DNA from: Marivita sp. GX14005
GTDB taxonomy: Bacteria > Pseudomonadota > Alphaproteobacteria > Rhodobacterales > Rhodobacteraceae
DNA length: 64,000 nucleotides
Direction: 5' to 3'
Assembly: GCF_023370775.1 (NCBI RefSeq)
Contig: NZ_JAMCCQ010000001.1
Location: 744,001 to 808,000 of the forward strand
The notes below the pieces were generated by a model. The model saw nothing but the letters and a program-made list of their open reading frames with translations. It was not told the origin of the DNA and searched no databases. Both the position numbers and the translations under genes were made by a program. Below are positions 20,534 to 29,412 of this stretch, piece by piece. Positions within the stretch are counted from its first letter, which is position 1; every line of letters starts with the position of its first letter.

Positions 20534-21514
20534 ATGAAGATTCTCGTCACCGGCGGCGCAGGCTATATCGGCTCGCACGCGTGCAAGGCGCTGGCCCGCG
20601 CCGGGTTCACGCCCGTGACATTAGACAACCTGTCGACCGGCTGGAAAGACGCCGTGAAGTTCGGCCCCTTGGTCGAGGGCGACCTGTCGCGCCGCGCCGA
20701 TATTGACCGCGCTTTTGCAGAGCATGATCCGAAAGCCGTCCTTCATTTCGCCGCTGTGAGCCGGGTCGATGAGGCCATGCGCGATCCCGCGCTCTACTGG
20801 CGCAACAACGTGCTTGGCTCGCTCAATCTCGTCGAAGCCGCGCTGGCGCATGGGTGCCGCGACATCGTCTTTTCCTCAACCTGCGCCACCTATGGCGATC
20901 AGGACAACGTGCTGCTTGATGAAACGACGCCGCAGCGCCCGATCAACGCCTATGGCGCGTCGAAAGCGGCCATCGAAATCATGCTGCGCGACTTCGAAGC
21001 CGCGCATGGGCTGCGCCATGTGATCTTTCGCTATTTCAACGTCGCCGGAGCCGATCCGGATGCAGAAATCGGCGAGTTCCACCGCCCCGAAACGCATCTC
21101 ATCCCCATCGTGCTCGATGCCGTGGCGGGAAAGAGGGAGGCCATCACCGTATTCGGAACGGACTACCCGACACCGGACGGAACCTGTATCCGCGACTATG
21201 TGCATGTCTCCGATCTGATCGACGCGCATATCCTCGGCTTGCGCTGGTTGCTCGATGGCAAGCCGAGCCGTGATTTCAATCTCGGCACGGGCGACGGTTT
21301 TTCCGTGCGCGAGGTGATCGACGCCGCGCGCCGCGTCACCAATCGCGATGTTCCGACCAACATCGGAGAACGCCGCGCCGGGGATGCCGTCAAGCTCGTT
21401 TCCGGCTCCTCCCGCGCGCGCGAAGAACTCGGCTGGGCTGCCACGCGATCGACCATGCCGAAGATGATCGAGGACGCCTGGCGCTGGCATCAAGTTGCCG
21501 ACTACCGTCAATAG
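20534..21514 (+). CDS. galE: UDP-glucose 4-epimerase
   Basis: 326 residues, an extended short-chain dehydrogenase. The NAD-binding GxxGxxG is G7, G10, G13 (TGGAGYIGS), and the catalytic YxxxK is Y140/K144 (YGASK). GalE interconverts UDP-glucose and UDP-galactose. It takes UDP-glucose from GalU, encoded just upstream, and supplies galactose for the cluster glycosyltransferases. Its 3' end overlaps the next gene by 20 bases. Activity on N-acetylated sugars cannot be ruled out from the sequence. Confidence 0.95.
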   Translation: MKILVTGGAGYIGSHACKALARAGFTPVTLDNLSTGWKDAVKFGPLVEGDLSRRADIDRAFAEHDPKAVLHFAAVSRVDEAMRDPALYWRNNVLGSLNLVEAALAHGCRDIVFSSTCATYGDQDNVLLDETTPQRPINAYGASKAAIEIMLRDFEAAHGLRHVIFRYFNVAGADPDAEIGEFHRPETHLIPIVLDAVAGKREAITVFGTDYPTPDGTCIRDYVHVSDLIDAHILGLRWLLDGKPSRDFNLGTGDGFSVREVIDAARRVTNRDVPTNIGERRAGDAVKLVSGSSRAREELGWAATRSTMPKMIEDAWRWHQVADYRQ

Positions 21515-22703
21515 CCCCGCGCCCGCGCACCTGCTCGACGTCACCCGCACCGTCAGCCGTGCGCACCTGCACCCGACAGGCATAGACCGGATCGAACGCG
21601 CCTACCTCGCGCATCTTGCGCAATGTCCTACTCCGCTATTGGGGCTTCTGCGAACACCGCTCGGCTATCTGCTGCTTGACCGCCAAGGCTGCGCGGATCT
21701 GCATGCGCATTGCGCCCGGCGGCGATGGACATGCGGCGACGCGATCTCTCGCGTCATGCGCCGCACCAATCCGGGGCGCGGCGCCACGGAAGCCGGATTG
21801 CGCCGCATCGCTGTCGATCGCGCCACGCCGCCCGGTCTTGGCGGGATGCTGCGCCGCCATCTGCCGGAAGGCACCGTCTACTTCAATATCGGGCAAACCA
21901 ACTTTACCGACAGGGTGATCGGCGCCGCCCAAAGCGCGCGACTGCGCATCGTTCCCTATCTGCATGACACGATCCCCCTCGATCTCCCCGAAACGCAGAC
22001 GCCGAAGTCACGCCGCAAGTTCGAAAACCTGCTCGACCGCGCCGATAAAAACGCCGATCTGGTTCTGTGCAATTCGCAGGCGACGAAGCGATCCCTGCTC
22101 CGGCATACCGGTCTCGCGCCTTCCAGGATCGAAGTTCTCCTGCCCGGCCTGCCGGACATGACCATCGGCACCGCGCCGGGCGGCCCTTGGTCGGACCGGC
22201 CCTACTTCGTGACCATCGGCACGATAGAGCCGCGCAAGAATATCGGCTTTCTGCTCGATCTCTGGCGTGATTTCGACGGCACGGATGCGCCGCAACTTCT
22301 GATCTGCGGAAAGCGCGGCTGGCTCAGCGAAGAGGTTTTTGCACGGCTCGATAGTGCCGCAAACGTGCATGAACTGCCCAGCTTGCCCGATCCGCAGCTC
22401 TGGGCGCTTCTCGAACAGGCGAATGGCCTGCTGTTTCCGAGCCGCGCCGAAGGGTTCGGATACCCGGCCATTGAAGCTGCGCATCTGAATGTGCCGCTGA
22501 TCTGCAACCCTTTGCCCGCATTTGAAGAGGTGCTTGGCCAATACCCTATTTACGCGGCGGAATCAGACAGCTACGCTTGGCGCAATAAAATCGAGCAACT
22601 GGCGCAAGCACGTCGGGGCCAAAGCGGTGAGCAGAACGAAAAGCGGCGTTTCCGGGCGCCCGAATGGCAGGCACATTTCAACCGGCTGTTTACCCTTCTT
22701 TGA
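21495..22703 (+). CDS. Glycosyltransferase, GT4 (GT-B fold) family
   Basis: 402 residues starting with a TTG inside galE. The C-terminal half is a GT4 domain: FVTIGTIEPRKNIGFLLDLW, then PSRAEGFGYPAIEAAHLNVP with the retaining GT-B E(x7)E motif. The N-terminal half (DVTRTVSRAHLHPTGIDRIE) resembles mannosyl- or fucosyltransferase-type enzymes of exopolysaccharide loci. The product is probably a retaining sugar transferase acting on a lipid-linked intermediate. The 20-base overlap with galE indicates coupling; the non-ATG start is therefore credible. Confidence 0.87.
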   Translation: MPTTVNSPAPAHLLDVTRTVSRAHLHPTGIDRIERAYLAHLAQCPTPLLGLLRTPLGYLLLDRQGCADLHAHCARRRWTCGDAISRVMRRTNPGRGATEAGLRRIAVDRATPPGLGGMLRRHLPEGTVYFNIGQTNFTDRVIGAAQSARLRIVPYLHDTIPLDLPETQTPKSRRKFENLLDRADKNADLVLCNSQATKRSLLRHTGLAPSRIEVLLPGLPDMTIGTAPGGPWSDRPYFVTIGTIEPRKNIGFLLDLWRDFDGTDAPQLLICGKRGWLSEEVFARLDSAANVHELPSLPDPQLWALLEQANGLLFPSRAEGFGYPAIEAAHLNVPLICNPLPAFEEVLGQYPIYAAESDSYAWRNKIEQLAQARRGQSGEQNEKRRFRAPEWQAHFNRLFTLL

Positions 22704-22744
22704 TACCCATGCGGCTTGTGACCGATAAGAAAGAACGCTGACCC

Positions 22745-23755
22745 TTGGGTGTGGTTCAACGATATGGCCTGAGACTTCAGCGCAAACGCTGGAGGATTCG
22801 CGCGTTTCGCAAACGTCGCGAACTCAAGCCGGTATTCAACCGCACCGATCAAATCCGCCGCAACGACATCCTTTTGTTCTGCACCTTTCGGAACGAAGGC
22901 GTCCGCCTGCCATATTTCCTGAAATACTACCGCGACATGGGCGTGTCGCATTTTATCTTCGTCGACAATGACAGCACGGACGGCAGCGCCGAATTGCTCG
23001 CGGATCAACCGGATGTTTCGGTCTGGCACAGCCGCAAGAGCTACAAGCGCTCGCGCTTCGGTATGGATTGGATCAACTGGCTACTGCGCAAATACGGCCA
23101 CGGCCATTGGTGCCTCACCGTCGATCCCGACGAATTCTTCGTCTACCCGTTTTGCGACACCCGCCCCCTGCCCGCGCTCACCGATTGGCTGGAGGCGTCC
23201 TCGATCCGGTCCTTCAGTGCGATGCTGCTGGATATGTATCCCAAGGGGCGCATTGATGCCGTGCCGTATCAGGCCGGGCAGAACCCTCTCGATATCGCAT
23301 GCTGGTTCGATTCCGGAAACTACACGCTCAAGCGCAATCACCTGCTCGGCAACCTGTGGATTCAGGGCGGCGTGCGGTCGCGCGTGTTCTTTGCCGACCG
23401 GCCGGAAGCGGCCCCGGCGCTCAACAAGATCCCGCTGGTCAGGTGGGACAAGCGCTATGTCTATGCCAGCTCGACTCATATGCTCCTGCCGCGCGGGCTC
23501 AATTACGTCTATGACGAATGGGGCGGCGAAAAAGCCTCCGGCGCGCTGTTGCACACCAAGTTCCTAAGCACCTTCAACGAGAAGGCGATGGAAGAGCTGA
23601 AGCGCCGCGAGCATTACGCCGGCAGCCAGGAATACGTCGCCTATGCGAGCGCACTGCGCGACAACCCCGAGCTTTGGTGCAAGTTCTCGGAAAAATACAT
23701 CAACTGGCGGCAGCTCGAAATTCTCGGCCTCATGTCGATGGGCAACTGGGCATGA
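22745..23755 (+). CDS. Glycosyltransferase-like protein (GT2/GT92-like)
   Basis: 336 residues. After a very basic N-terminus, residues about 45-150 hold a GT-A core: LLFCTFRNEGVRLPYFLKYY, FVDNDSTDGS and VDPDEFFV (an Asp-X-Asp-like metal site). This pattern is typical of the Glyco_tranf_2_4/GT92 group found in Rhodobacterales glycan loci. Start is TTG 22745 with GTG 22751 as alternative; neither has a strong ribosome-binding site, so the N-terminus is uncertain by a few residues. The stop overlaps the next gene by ATGA. Confidence 0.85.
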   Translation: MGVVQRYGLRLQRKRWRIRAFRKRRELKPVFNRTDQIRRNDILLFCTFRNEGVRLPYFLKYYRDMGVSHFIFVDNDSTDGSAELLADQPDVSVWHSRKSYKRSRFGMDWINWLLRKYGHGHWCLTVDPDEFFVYPFCDTRPLPALTDWLEASSIRSFSAMLLDMYPKGRIDAVPYQAGQNPLDIACWFDSGNYTLKRNHLLGNLWIQGGVRSRVFFADRPEAAPALNKIPLVRWDKRYVYASSTHMLLPRGLNYVYDEWGGEKASGALLHTKFLSTFNEKAMEELKRREHYAGSQEYVAYASALRDNPELWCKFSEKYINWRQLEILGLMSMGNWA

Positions 23756-25455
23756 GCGTCGGCATCGTCATGCTCGCGCATACCGCGCTGCACCGGGCCG
23801 AACAGGTCGCGCGGCAATGGACAAAAGCGGGATGTCCCGTGGTGATCCATGTCGATAAGGATGTGCCGAACGCGCGCTACCGGATTTTCACCTCGCGCCT
23901 GTCGGACGATCCGCTGATCCGCTTTTCGCGCCGCCATCGCTGCGAATGGGGCACATGGGGGCTGGTCGCCGCCAGTCAGGATGCGAGCGAAATGATGCTG
24001 GCGGAGTTCGAGGATGTCAGCCATGTTTATCTCACCTCCGGGTCCTGCCTTCCGCTGCGCCCCGTTCAGGAACTGATCGACTACCTCAAGGCCCGCCCCA
24101 GAACCGACCATATCGAAAGCGCCACGACCGCCGATGTGCCCTGGACGGTCGGCGGCCTCGACGAGGAACGCTTCACCATGCGGTTCCCGTTCTCCTGGCG
24201 CAAGAGCCGGTATCTGTTCGACCGATTCGTCGAATTTCAGCGCAAGATCGGATATCGCCGCAAGATCCCGGACGGGCTCGTGCCGCATATGGGCAGCCAA
24301 TGGTGGTGCCTCACGAGGCGAACCCTCGCTTCCATCCTCGGCGATCCGAAGCGCAGGCAATATGATCGCTATTTCCGCCATGTCTGGATCCCCGATGAAA
24401 GCTATTTCCAGACGCTCGCGCGGCTCTATTCGACCAATATCGTTAGCCGCTCCCTGACCCTGTCGAAGTTCGATTTTCAGGGCAAACCGCATATTTTCTA
24501 CGACGACCACCTGCAACTTCTGCGCCGGTCCGACTGCTTTGTCGCCCGCAAGATCTGGCACAACGCGGACCGGCTCTACGACACGTTCCTGAACCCGAAA
24601 CCCGGAGAGGTGAGCCTGCAGGAACCCAATCCCGGCAAGATCGATCGCATCTTCGCCAAGGCGGTGGACCGGCGCACACGCGGGCGGCCAGGGCTCTATA
24701 TGCAAAGCCGGTTTCCGAACGAGGATTGGGAAAACGGCGTGACGGCGGCGAAATACTCCGTCTTTCAGGGCTTCACCGAACTTTTCACCGATTTCGAGCC
24801 GTGGCTTGCGCAAATCACGGGCGCGCGGGTTCATGGTCATCTCTTCGCACCGGACCGCGCACATTTCGCCGAGGGCCAGTCCGTGATGAACGGCGCGCTG
24901 TCCGATAGCGCCACGCTGCGCGATTACGATCCCAAGATGTTCCTGACCAACCTGCTCTGGAACACGCGCGGGGAATGCCAGTGTTTCCAGCTTGGGCCGC
25001 GCAGCACGCGGCACGTCATCTGGGACATCGCCAAGGATCCGAATGCGCAGGTTTCCGTCATCAGCGGAGCATGGGCGATCCCGCTTTTCCAATCCAACCG
25101 CACCTTTGCGGATCTGAGACGCGAAGCCGCGCAATTGCAGAAGATTGAAACCGAAATGCTCGATGCGCTGCGCTCGCCCTACTCGAAATGTCGCAAACGC
25201 ATTTGGACCATGGCCGAATTCATCGAAAGCCCGATGGAGGCGATACAGGTCATTATAGATGAAATCGGGCTAGAGCCGCGCCGCCGGTTGACCGAGGCTC
25301 CAAACATTGTCGATCTCACCGGCTTCGGCCAGTTCCTGCAGAATCTCAAGAACCAGGGGATGCACCCCTATCTCATGGGCGATTTCCCCGCCGATCCGAT
25401 TGCCCCATCCGCTGCGCGCAATCCGGCCCCGACACGCCCCTATCTGGTGAAATAA
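23752..25455 (+). CDS. GT14-like (beta-1,6-N-acetylglucosaminyl/xylosyl-transferase-like) protein with a C-terminal DUF5928-type region
   Basis: 567 residues. The first 290 match the core-2/I-branching GT14 type: start VGIVMLAHTALHRAEQVARQ, then HVYLTSGSCLPLRP, GSQWWCLTRR and WIPDESYF with D215-E216. These are the same blocks as in the gene at 45126-46703, so the two are paralogues. The last 270 residues (from about GVTAAKYSVFQGFTELF) form a separate domain that I believe is the DUF5928 region of Rhodobacterales proteins; its function is unknown. ATGA coupling to the gene before and a 3-base gap to the sulfotransferase after make a tight three-gene unit. Confidence 0.8.
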   Translation: MSVGIVMLAHTALHRAEQVARQWTKAGCPVVIHVDKDVPNARYRIFTSRLSDDPLIRFSRRHRCEWGTWGLVAASQDASEMMLAEFEDVSHVYLTSGSCLPLRPVQELIDYLKARPRTDHIESATTADVPWTVGGLDEERFTMRFPFSWRKSRYLFDRFVEFQRKIGYRRKIPDGLVPHMGSQWWCLTRRTLASILGDPKRRQYDRYFRHVWIPDESYFQTLARLYSTNIVSRSLTLSKFDFQGKPHIFYDDHLQLLRRSDCFVARKIWHNADRLYDTFLNPKPGEVSLQEPNPGKIDRIFAKAVDRRTRGRPGLYMQSRFPNEDWENGVTAAKYSVFQGFTELFTDFEPWLAQITGARVHGHLFAPDRAHFAEGQSVMNGALSDSATLRDYDPKMFLTNLLWNTRGECQCFQLGPRSTRHVIWDIAKDPNAQVSVISGAWAIPLFQSNRTFADLRREAAQLQKIETEMLDALRSPYSKCRKRIWTMAEFIESPMEAIQVIIDEIGLEPRRRLTEAPNIVDLTGFGQFLQNLKNQGMHPYLMGDFPADPIAPSAARNPAPTRPYLVK

Positions 25456-25458
25456 GCC

Positions 25459-26880
25459 ATGCAGGGCGGTTTCGATCATTTCGTGATCTTTGCCGGAATG
25501 AGAACGGGCTCGAACCTGCTTGAGGATTATCTTAACCGGATCGACGGCATCACCTCGCATGGAGAGGCGTTCAATCCCAATTTCATCGGCTATCCCAACA
25601 GCACCGAGATTCTCGGCGTCACTCATCGCGCCCGCGAAGACCGCCCCGAGAAGCTGCTGAAGGCCATTCGAACGCGAAGCGATGGCTTGGGCGGGTTCCG
25701 CTTCTTCCACGATCACGACCCGCGCATCCTGCCCGCGCTTCTGGCCGATCCGCGCTGCGCCAAGATCGTCCTGACGCGCAATCCGGTGGACAGCTATGTG
25801 AGCCTGCAGATCGCGCGCGCGACGGATCAGTGGAAACTGACCGATGTCAAAAACCGCAAGACGGCGACCGCGCAGTTCGATGCGGTCGAGTTCGAACGGC
25901 ATTTCGGGGAGGTTCAGGCCTTCCAACTCGAGATTCTGCGCGCGCTGCAGGTGACGGGCCAAACCGCCTTTTACATCGGCTACGACGATCTGAACGATCC
26001 CGAGATCCTGAGCGGTCTGGCAAGCTGGTTGGGTGTTCCCACCCCGCCCGAGCGTTTCGAGAGCAAGCTCAAGCCGCAGAACCCGCAAAGCCTGCGCGAG
26101 AAGGTCGAAAATTTCGATCAGATGGAAAGCGCCTTGCGCAACTTCGATCGTTTCGATCTGTCGAGAACCCCGAATTTCGAGCCGCGGCGCGGCCCGGTCG
26201 TGCCGTCTTACGTGACCCACCCGTCATACCCGCTCCTCTTCATGCCCATGCGCTCTGGCCCCGAAGCGGCTGTAACGGACTGGATGGCGCAGCTCGGCGG
26301 CGGCGAGCTCGTAACTCGGCACAACCAGAAAACGCTCCGCGCGTGGATGAGCGAGCACCCCGGCCACCGCCGCTTTACCGTCTTGCGGCATCCCGTGGCA
26401 CGTGTCCACGCCGCCTTTTGCGACAAGATAGTGAACACCGGGCCGGGAAGCTTCGCAAAAATCCGCAACCAACTGGCGCGCTTTCACTGCATCCCTTTAC
26501 CTGACGCGTCGATGCAGGACTCCGTGACCTACAAACAGGCGTTCAAGGATTTCCTGCGCTTTCTGCGGCTCAACCTTAACGGCCAGACAAGCATTCGTGT
26601 TGATGCGCATTGGGCGAGCCAGACTGCAGTGCTTCAAGGCATGTCGGAATTCTGCCTCCCCGATCACCTGTTTCGCGAGGCCGACTTGCCCGACGCGCTA
26701 CCGGCCTTGGCAATGCAACTCGGCATCTCGGATGCGCCGATTTTAGAGCAGACGGATCCCCACGGCAGCACCCTATCGGCGATTTACGATGACGAGATCG
26801 AAACGCTCTGTCGCGACGCCTATTCGCGCGATTACATGATGTTCGGATTTTCGGACTGGCCGGACGCTCGCCCGGCCTGA
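25459..26880 (+). CDS. Tandem-domain sulfotransferase (Stf0/NodH-like), second domain degenerate
   Basis: 473 residues, about twice a single sulfotransferase. Domain 1 (about 5-240) has the 5'-phosphosulfate loop MRTGSN at 14-19 and the 3'-phosphate motif RNPVDSYVS at 107-115. Domain 2 (about 255-473) repeats the plan: FMPMRSG at 261-267 and RHPVARVHAAF at 310-320, but the Ser expected 8 residues after the Arg is Ala318 and the phosphate loop is altered. Domain 1 should transfer sulfate from PAPS, probably to a sugar made by the upstream enzymes; domain 2 may bind the acceptor. CysQ in the same cluster would remove PAP. Confidence 0.8.
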   Translation: MQGGFDHFVIFAGMRTGSNLLEDYLNRIDGITSHGEAFNPNFIGYPNSTEILGVTHRAREDRPEKLLKAIRTRSDGLGGFRFFHDHDPRILPALLADPRCAKIVLTRNPVDSYVSLQIARATDQWKLTDVKNRKTATAQFDAVEFERHFGEVQAFQLEILRALQVTGQTAFYIGYDDLNDPEILSGLASWLGVPTPPERFESKLKPQNPQSLREKVENFDQMESALRNFDRFDLSRTPNFEPRRGPVVPSYVTHPSYPLLFMPMRSGPEAAVTDWMAQLGGGELVTRHNQKTLRAWMSEHPGHRRFTVLRHPVARVHAAFCDKIVNTGPGSFAKIRNQLARFHCIPLPDASMQDSVTYKQAFKDFLRFLRLNLNGQTSIRVDAHWASQTAVLQGMSEFCLPDHLFREADLPDALPALAMQLGISDAPILEQTDPHGSTLSAIYDDEIETLCRDAYSRDYMMFGFSDWPDARPA

Positions 26881-26886
26881 GAGCCG

Positions 26887-27348
26887 TCACGCGGCGAGGG
26901 TCGCGCCCTCGGTAATGATCGTATGGAGCGTCGCCGGATCGGGATTGGCCCGCAGCTTGGTGCAGAATTCCGGGTCTCGCAATGTCCGCGACACGAGCGC
27001 CAGCGCCTTGAGGTGTTCGACCCCGGCATCTTCGGGGGCGAAAAGCGCAAAAACGATATCCACGGGCTGGCGATCGACCGAATTGAAATCGATCGGCTTT
27101 TCCAGCAGCATGAAAACGCCCACCACCGAGCCGACGCAATCGAGCCGCGCATGCGGCAGGGCAACGCCATGGCCCACCCCCGTGGGCCCAAGGTTTTCAC
27201 GCTCCATGAGCGCATCGACCGACCGATCCGCCGGGATGCCGTAGGCACTCTCGGCGATATCGGCGATGTCATGCATCAGACGTTTCTTGCTCGACGTCGA
27301 AGACACGGCCTTCACGGCCCGTGGATTCAGAAGTTCTGCAAATTTCAT
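26887..27348 (-). CDS. ptsN: Nitrogen-related PTS enzyme IIA (EIIA-Ntr)
   Basis: 153 residues. The phosphorylation site is H66 in GVALPHARLD, and the segment FALFAPEDAGVEHLKALALVSRTL matches EIIA-Ntr. PtsN is phosphorylated by NPr and signals nitrogen, carbon or potassium status rather than transporting sugar. It follows hpf by 39 bases on the same strand, the usual order downstream of the lpt genes. rpoN, often found between lptB and hpf in other proteobacteria, is absent here. Its stop faces the stop of the sulfotransferase 6 bases away. Confidence 0.95.
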   Translation of the reverse strand: MKFAELLNPRAVKAVSSTSSKKRLMHDIADIAESAYGIPADRSVDALMERENLGPTGVGHGVALPHARLDCVGSVVGVFMLLEKPIDFNSVDRQPVDIVFALFAPEDAGVEHLKALALVSRTLRDPEFCTKLRANPDPATLHTIITEGATLAA

Positions 27349-27387
27349 GTGCTGCTCGCGTTATGGACCAACGTCGCCGCAACTCGT

Positions 27388-27951
27388 TTACGGATCGATC
27401 CAGCCGATGTTGCCATCATCCCGGCGATATACGACGTTCACCCCGTCCTTCTTGTCATTGCGGAACACGAGGACGGGAAGTCCTGCCAGTTCCATCTGCA
27501 TCACCGCTTCACCGACTGTCAGCGATGGAATCTGTGTCTCCATCTCCGCGACGATGATCGGTTGAAGCGTATCGGGCTCATCTTCCTGCGTATCGATTTC
27601 GCTCGCGAGGATATAAGCGGACGCGCCCATGAGTTCAACCGGTTCGGTGCGATCCTTGTGATGGTCTTTCAGCCGGCGCTTGTAGCGCCGCAACTGCTTG
27701 TCCATCTTCTCGCAGCACCCATCGAAAGCGGCATAGATTTCAACGGCATGAGCCTTCGCGGTCGCGTTCAGGCCTGTGGAGAGATGAACCACCGTCTCGC
27801 AGACGAATTCATGCGCGCTCTTGGAAAAGACGACGGTGGCATCCGTCGGCCGCCCGGCATATTTGCCGAGCATGGCTTCCAACTCGGTCTTTACATGGGT
27901 CTGAAGCGCTTCGCCGATATCGATCTGTTTGCCGGTGATCTGGTAACGCAT
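27388..27951 (-). CDS. hpf: Long-form ribosome hibernation promoting factor
   Basis: 187 residues. Residues 1-100 are the HPF/YfiA ribosome-binding domain (MRYQITGKQIDIGEALQTHV) and the C-terminal domain at about 125-187 is the long-HPF dimerisation module (PIIVAEMETQIPSLTVGEAV, LVFRNDKKDGVNVVYRRDDG). Long HPF forms 100S ribosome dimers in stationary phase. AAAGGA precedes the ATG by about 8 bases. A leader of roughly 165 bases and a TTGACA-containing promoter lie upstream, so hpf can be expressed apart from lptB. Confidence 0.95.
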   Translation of the reverse strand: MRYQITGKQIDIGEALQTHVKTELEAMLGKYAGRPTDATVVFSKSAHEFVCETVVHLSTGLNATAKAHAVEIYAAFDGCCEKMDKQLRRYKRRLKDHHKDRTEPVELMGASAYILASEIDTQEDEPDTLQPIIVAEMETQIPSLTVGEAVMQMELAGLPVLVFRNDKKDGVNVVYRRDDGNIGWIDP

Positions 27952-28121
27952 GGGATTTCCTTTGTTATTGTCTCATCTCTGCACGATGGCCGCGCCGATG
28001 GTATCGGCACGGTCTACAGGGGCAAAGGGGATTTGGCGCCTTGGGCAGGGGATTCGGTCGCTCGGCCGCAATTGCGGAACATCTGTGACGTGACCATCTG
28101 AGTCTCCAAACGCCATGCCCC

Positions 28122-28150
28122 ATTTCAATCCCGAAGGAGGCAACTGTCAA
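28122..28150 (-). promoter_or_regulatory. Possible promoter for hpf-ptsN
   Basis: On the minus strand a perfect TTGACA (28145-28150) is followed after exactly 17 bases by TGAAAT (28122-28127), four of six matches to the -10 consensus. It directly follows the hairpin that ends lptB, which supports a separate transcription unit for hpf and ptsN. Confidence 0.45.
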
Positions 28151-28185
28151 TCGGCTGAAACCGGTATCGGGAGCGATTCAGCCGA
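28151..28185 (-). terminator. Hairpin overlapping the lptB stop
   Basis: A perfect 9-bp inverted repeat (TCGGCTGAA at 28151-28159, TTCAGCCGA at 28177-28185) with a 17-base loop includes the lptB stop codon. No U run follows on the minus strand; the next bases are the TTGACA of the candidate hpf promoter. It may weaken read-through or stabilise the lpt mRNA 3' end. Confidence 0.45.
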
Positions 28186-28930
28186 TACGGAAACTGTCAC
28201 CAAGGTAAACGCGGCGCACATTCTCGTTGCGCACCACCTCGTCGGGCGATCCCGACATGAGAACCTTTCCATCATGCAGGATATAGGCGCGATCCACGAT
28301 TTCCAGCGTTTCGCGGACGTTGTGATCGGTGATGAGAACCCCGATCCCACGCGTCTTCAGATCGGCAACCAGATGCCGGATATCGCCGACGCTGATCGGA
28401 TCGACCCCAGCGAAAGGCTCGTCGAGCAAAAGGTATTTCGGATCCGAGGCCAGGCAGCGCGCGATCTCCACCCGCCGCCGCTCGCCCCCCGAAAGCGCAA
28501 GAGCCGGGGCGCGGCGCAAATGTTCGATGGAAAACTCGCCGAGCAGCTCCTCCAACCTCTCGCGCCGGCGCAGTCTGTCGGGCTGACTGATATCAAGGAT
28601 CGCGGCGATATTGTCCTCCACGCTTAGCCCGCGAAAGATCGACATCTCCTGCGGAAGATACCCGATCCCGAGCCGCGCGCGGCGATACATCGGCAGGTAG
28701 GTAACATCCTCTCCGTCAATCAGAACCTGCCCGCCTTCGGGGTTCACCAGCCCCGCGATAGCGTAGAACGATGTCGTCTTGCCGCTCCCGTTCGGGCCGA
28801 GCAGGGCCACAACTTCGCCGCGCTGCACTTCGAGCGTCACGTCGCGGATCACCACGCGTTTCTTGTAGCTCTTGCGCAATTGCCGCACGACAAGCCCGCT
28901 ATCGCCCTCGGTGACAACAAGCTCCGGCAT
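28178..28930 (-). CDS. lptB: Lipopolysaccharide export ATPase LptB
   Basis: 250 residues. Walker A GPNGSGKT is at 45-52, the ABC signature is [16 protein letters not shown], and Walker B ends [10 protein letters not shown]. LptB powers LPS extraction from the inner membrane with LptF/LptG, which are not in this window. I use ATG 28930, with GGAGAGGAG about 4 bases upstream, in preference to the GTG one codon earlier; the start overlaps the lptA stop. The lptC-lptA-lptB order on the minus strand is standard and makes the family assignment secure among similar branched-chain-type ATPases. Confidence 0.95.
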   Translation of the reverse strand: MPELVVTEGDSGLVVRQLRKSYKKRVVIRDVTLEVQRGEVVALLGPNGSGKTTSFYAIAGLVNPEGGQVLIDGEDVTYLPMYRRARLGIGYLPQEMSIFRGLSVEDNIAAILDISQPDRLRRRERLEELLGEFSIEHLRRAPALALSGGERRRVEIARCLASDPKYLLLDEPFAGVDPISVGDIRHLVADLKTRGIGVLITDHNVRETLEIVDRAYILHDGKVLMSGSPDEVVRNENVRRVYLGDSFRIG

Positions 28931-29412
28931 CACTCCTCTCCCTGAAAGACGGTGCGCACACGGCCGGTCATCTGCGCCGTTCCCGCCTCGAGATCGACAT
29001 CCATCTCGTCGGAGACGAGGGTATTGGCTCCCTGCGTGAGCAAGACGCTGCCGCGCATCTCGATCGTGCCGCGATTGACGTGATAATCGGCCCGCTCCGC
29101 CTCGGCGGCCTGGTCGCCATTGACCAAAGTGACACCGCCGGTTGCCTCCAGCCGCTCCACGCCTGTCTGCCCCTCGGTGTAGAAGACGAGAACCCGCGGC
29201 GCCGATAGCCGCATCTCACCCTGGCCGATCACCACGTTGCCCGTGAAAAGCGCAGAGCCGTCGTTCTGCGAAACGGACAGGGACTCGGCGCTCACCTCGA
29301 CAGGCAAGGACGTATCCTGCTGCACGGTGCCGAACGCGACCTCGGTGCCTTGCGCTGCTGCGGCACTTCCGAGGCCGAACATCCAAACTACACTCAAGAC
29401 ACGGAACATCAT
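28930..29412 (-). CDS. lptA: Lipopolysaccharide transport periplasmic protein LptA
   Basis: 160 residues with a signal peptide of about 20 ([17 protein letters not shown]). The rest is an OstA-like beta-jellyroll ([20 protein letters not shown] is the most typical block). LptA forms the periplasmic bridge that carries LPS to LptDE. It begins with ATGATG, overlapping the lptC stop, and its stop overlaps the lptB start, so the three genes are translationally coupled. Confidence 0.9.
   Translation of the reverse strand: MMFRVLSVVWMFGLGSAAAAQGTEVAFGTVQQDTSLPVEVSAESLSVSQNDGSALFTGNVVIGQGEMRLSAPRVLVFYTEGQTGVERLEATGGVTLVNGDQAAEAERADYHVNRGTIEMRGSVLLTQGANTLVSDEMDVDLEAGTAQMTGRVRTVFQGEE

Noticed and set aside
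23641-25134. 497-residue open frame on the minus strand
   Set aside because: Antisense to the GT14-like gene; composition typical of shadows in G+C-rich DNA.
27965-28150. 61-residue minus-strand frame upstream of hpf
   Set aside because: Very Arg/Pro/Cys-rich with no ribosome-binding site; more likely untranslated hpf leader.
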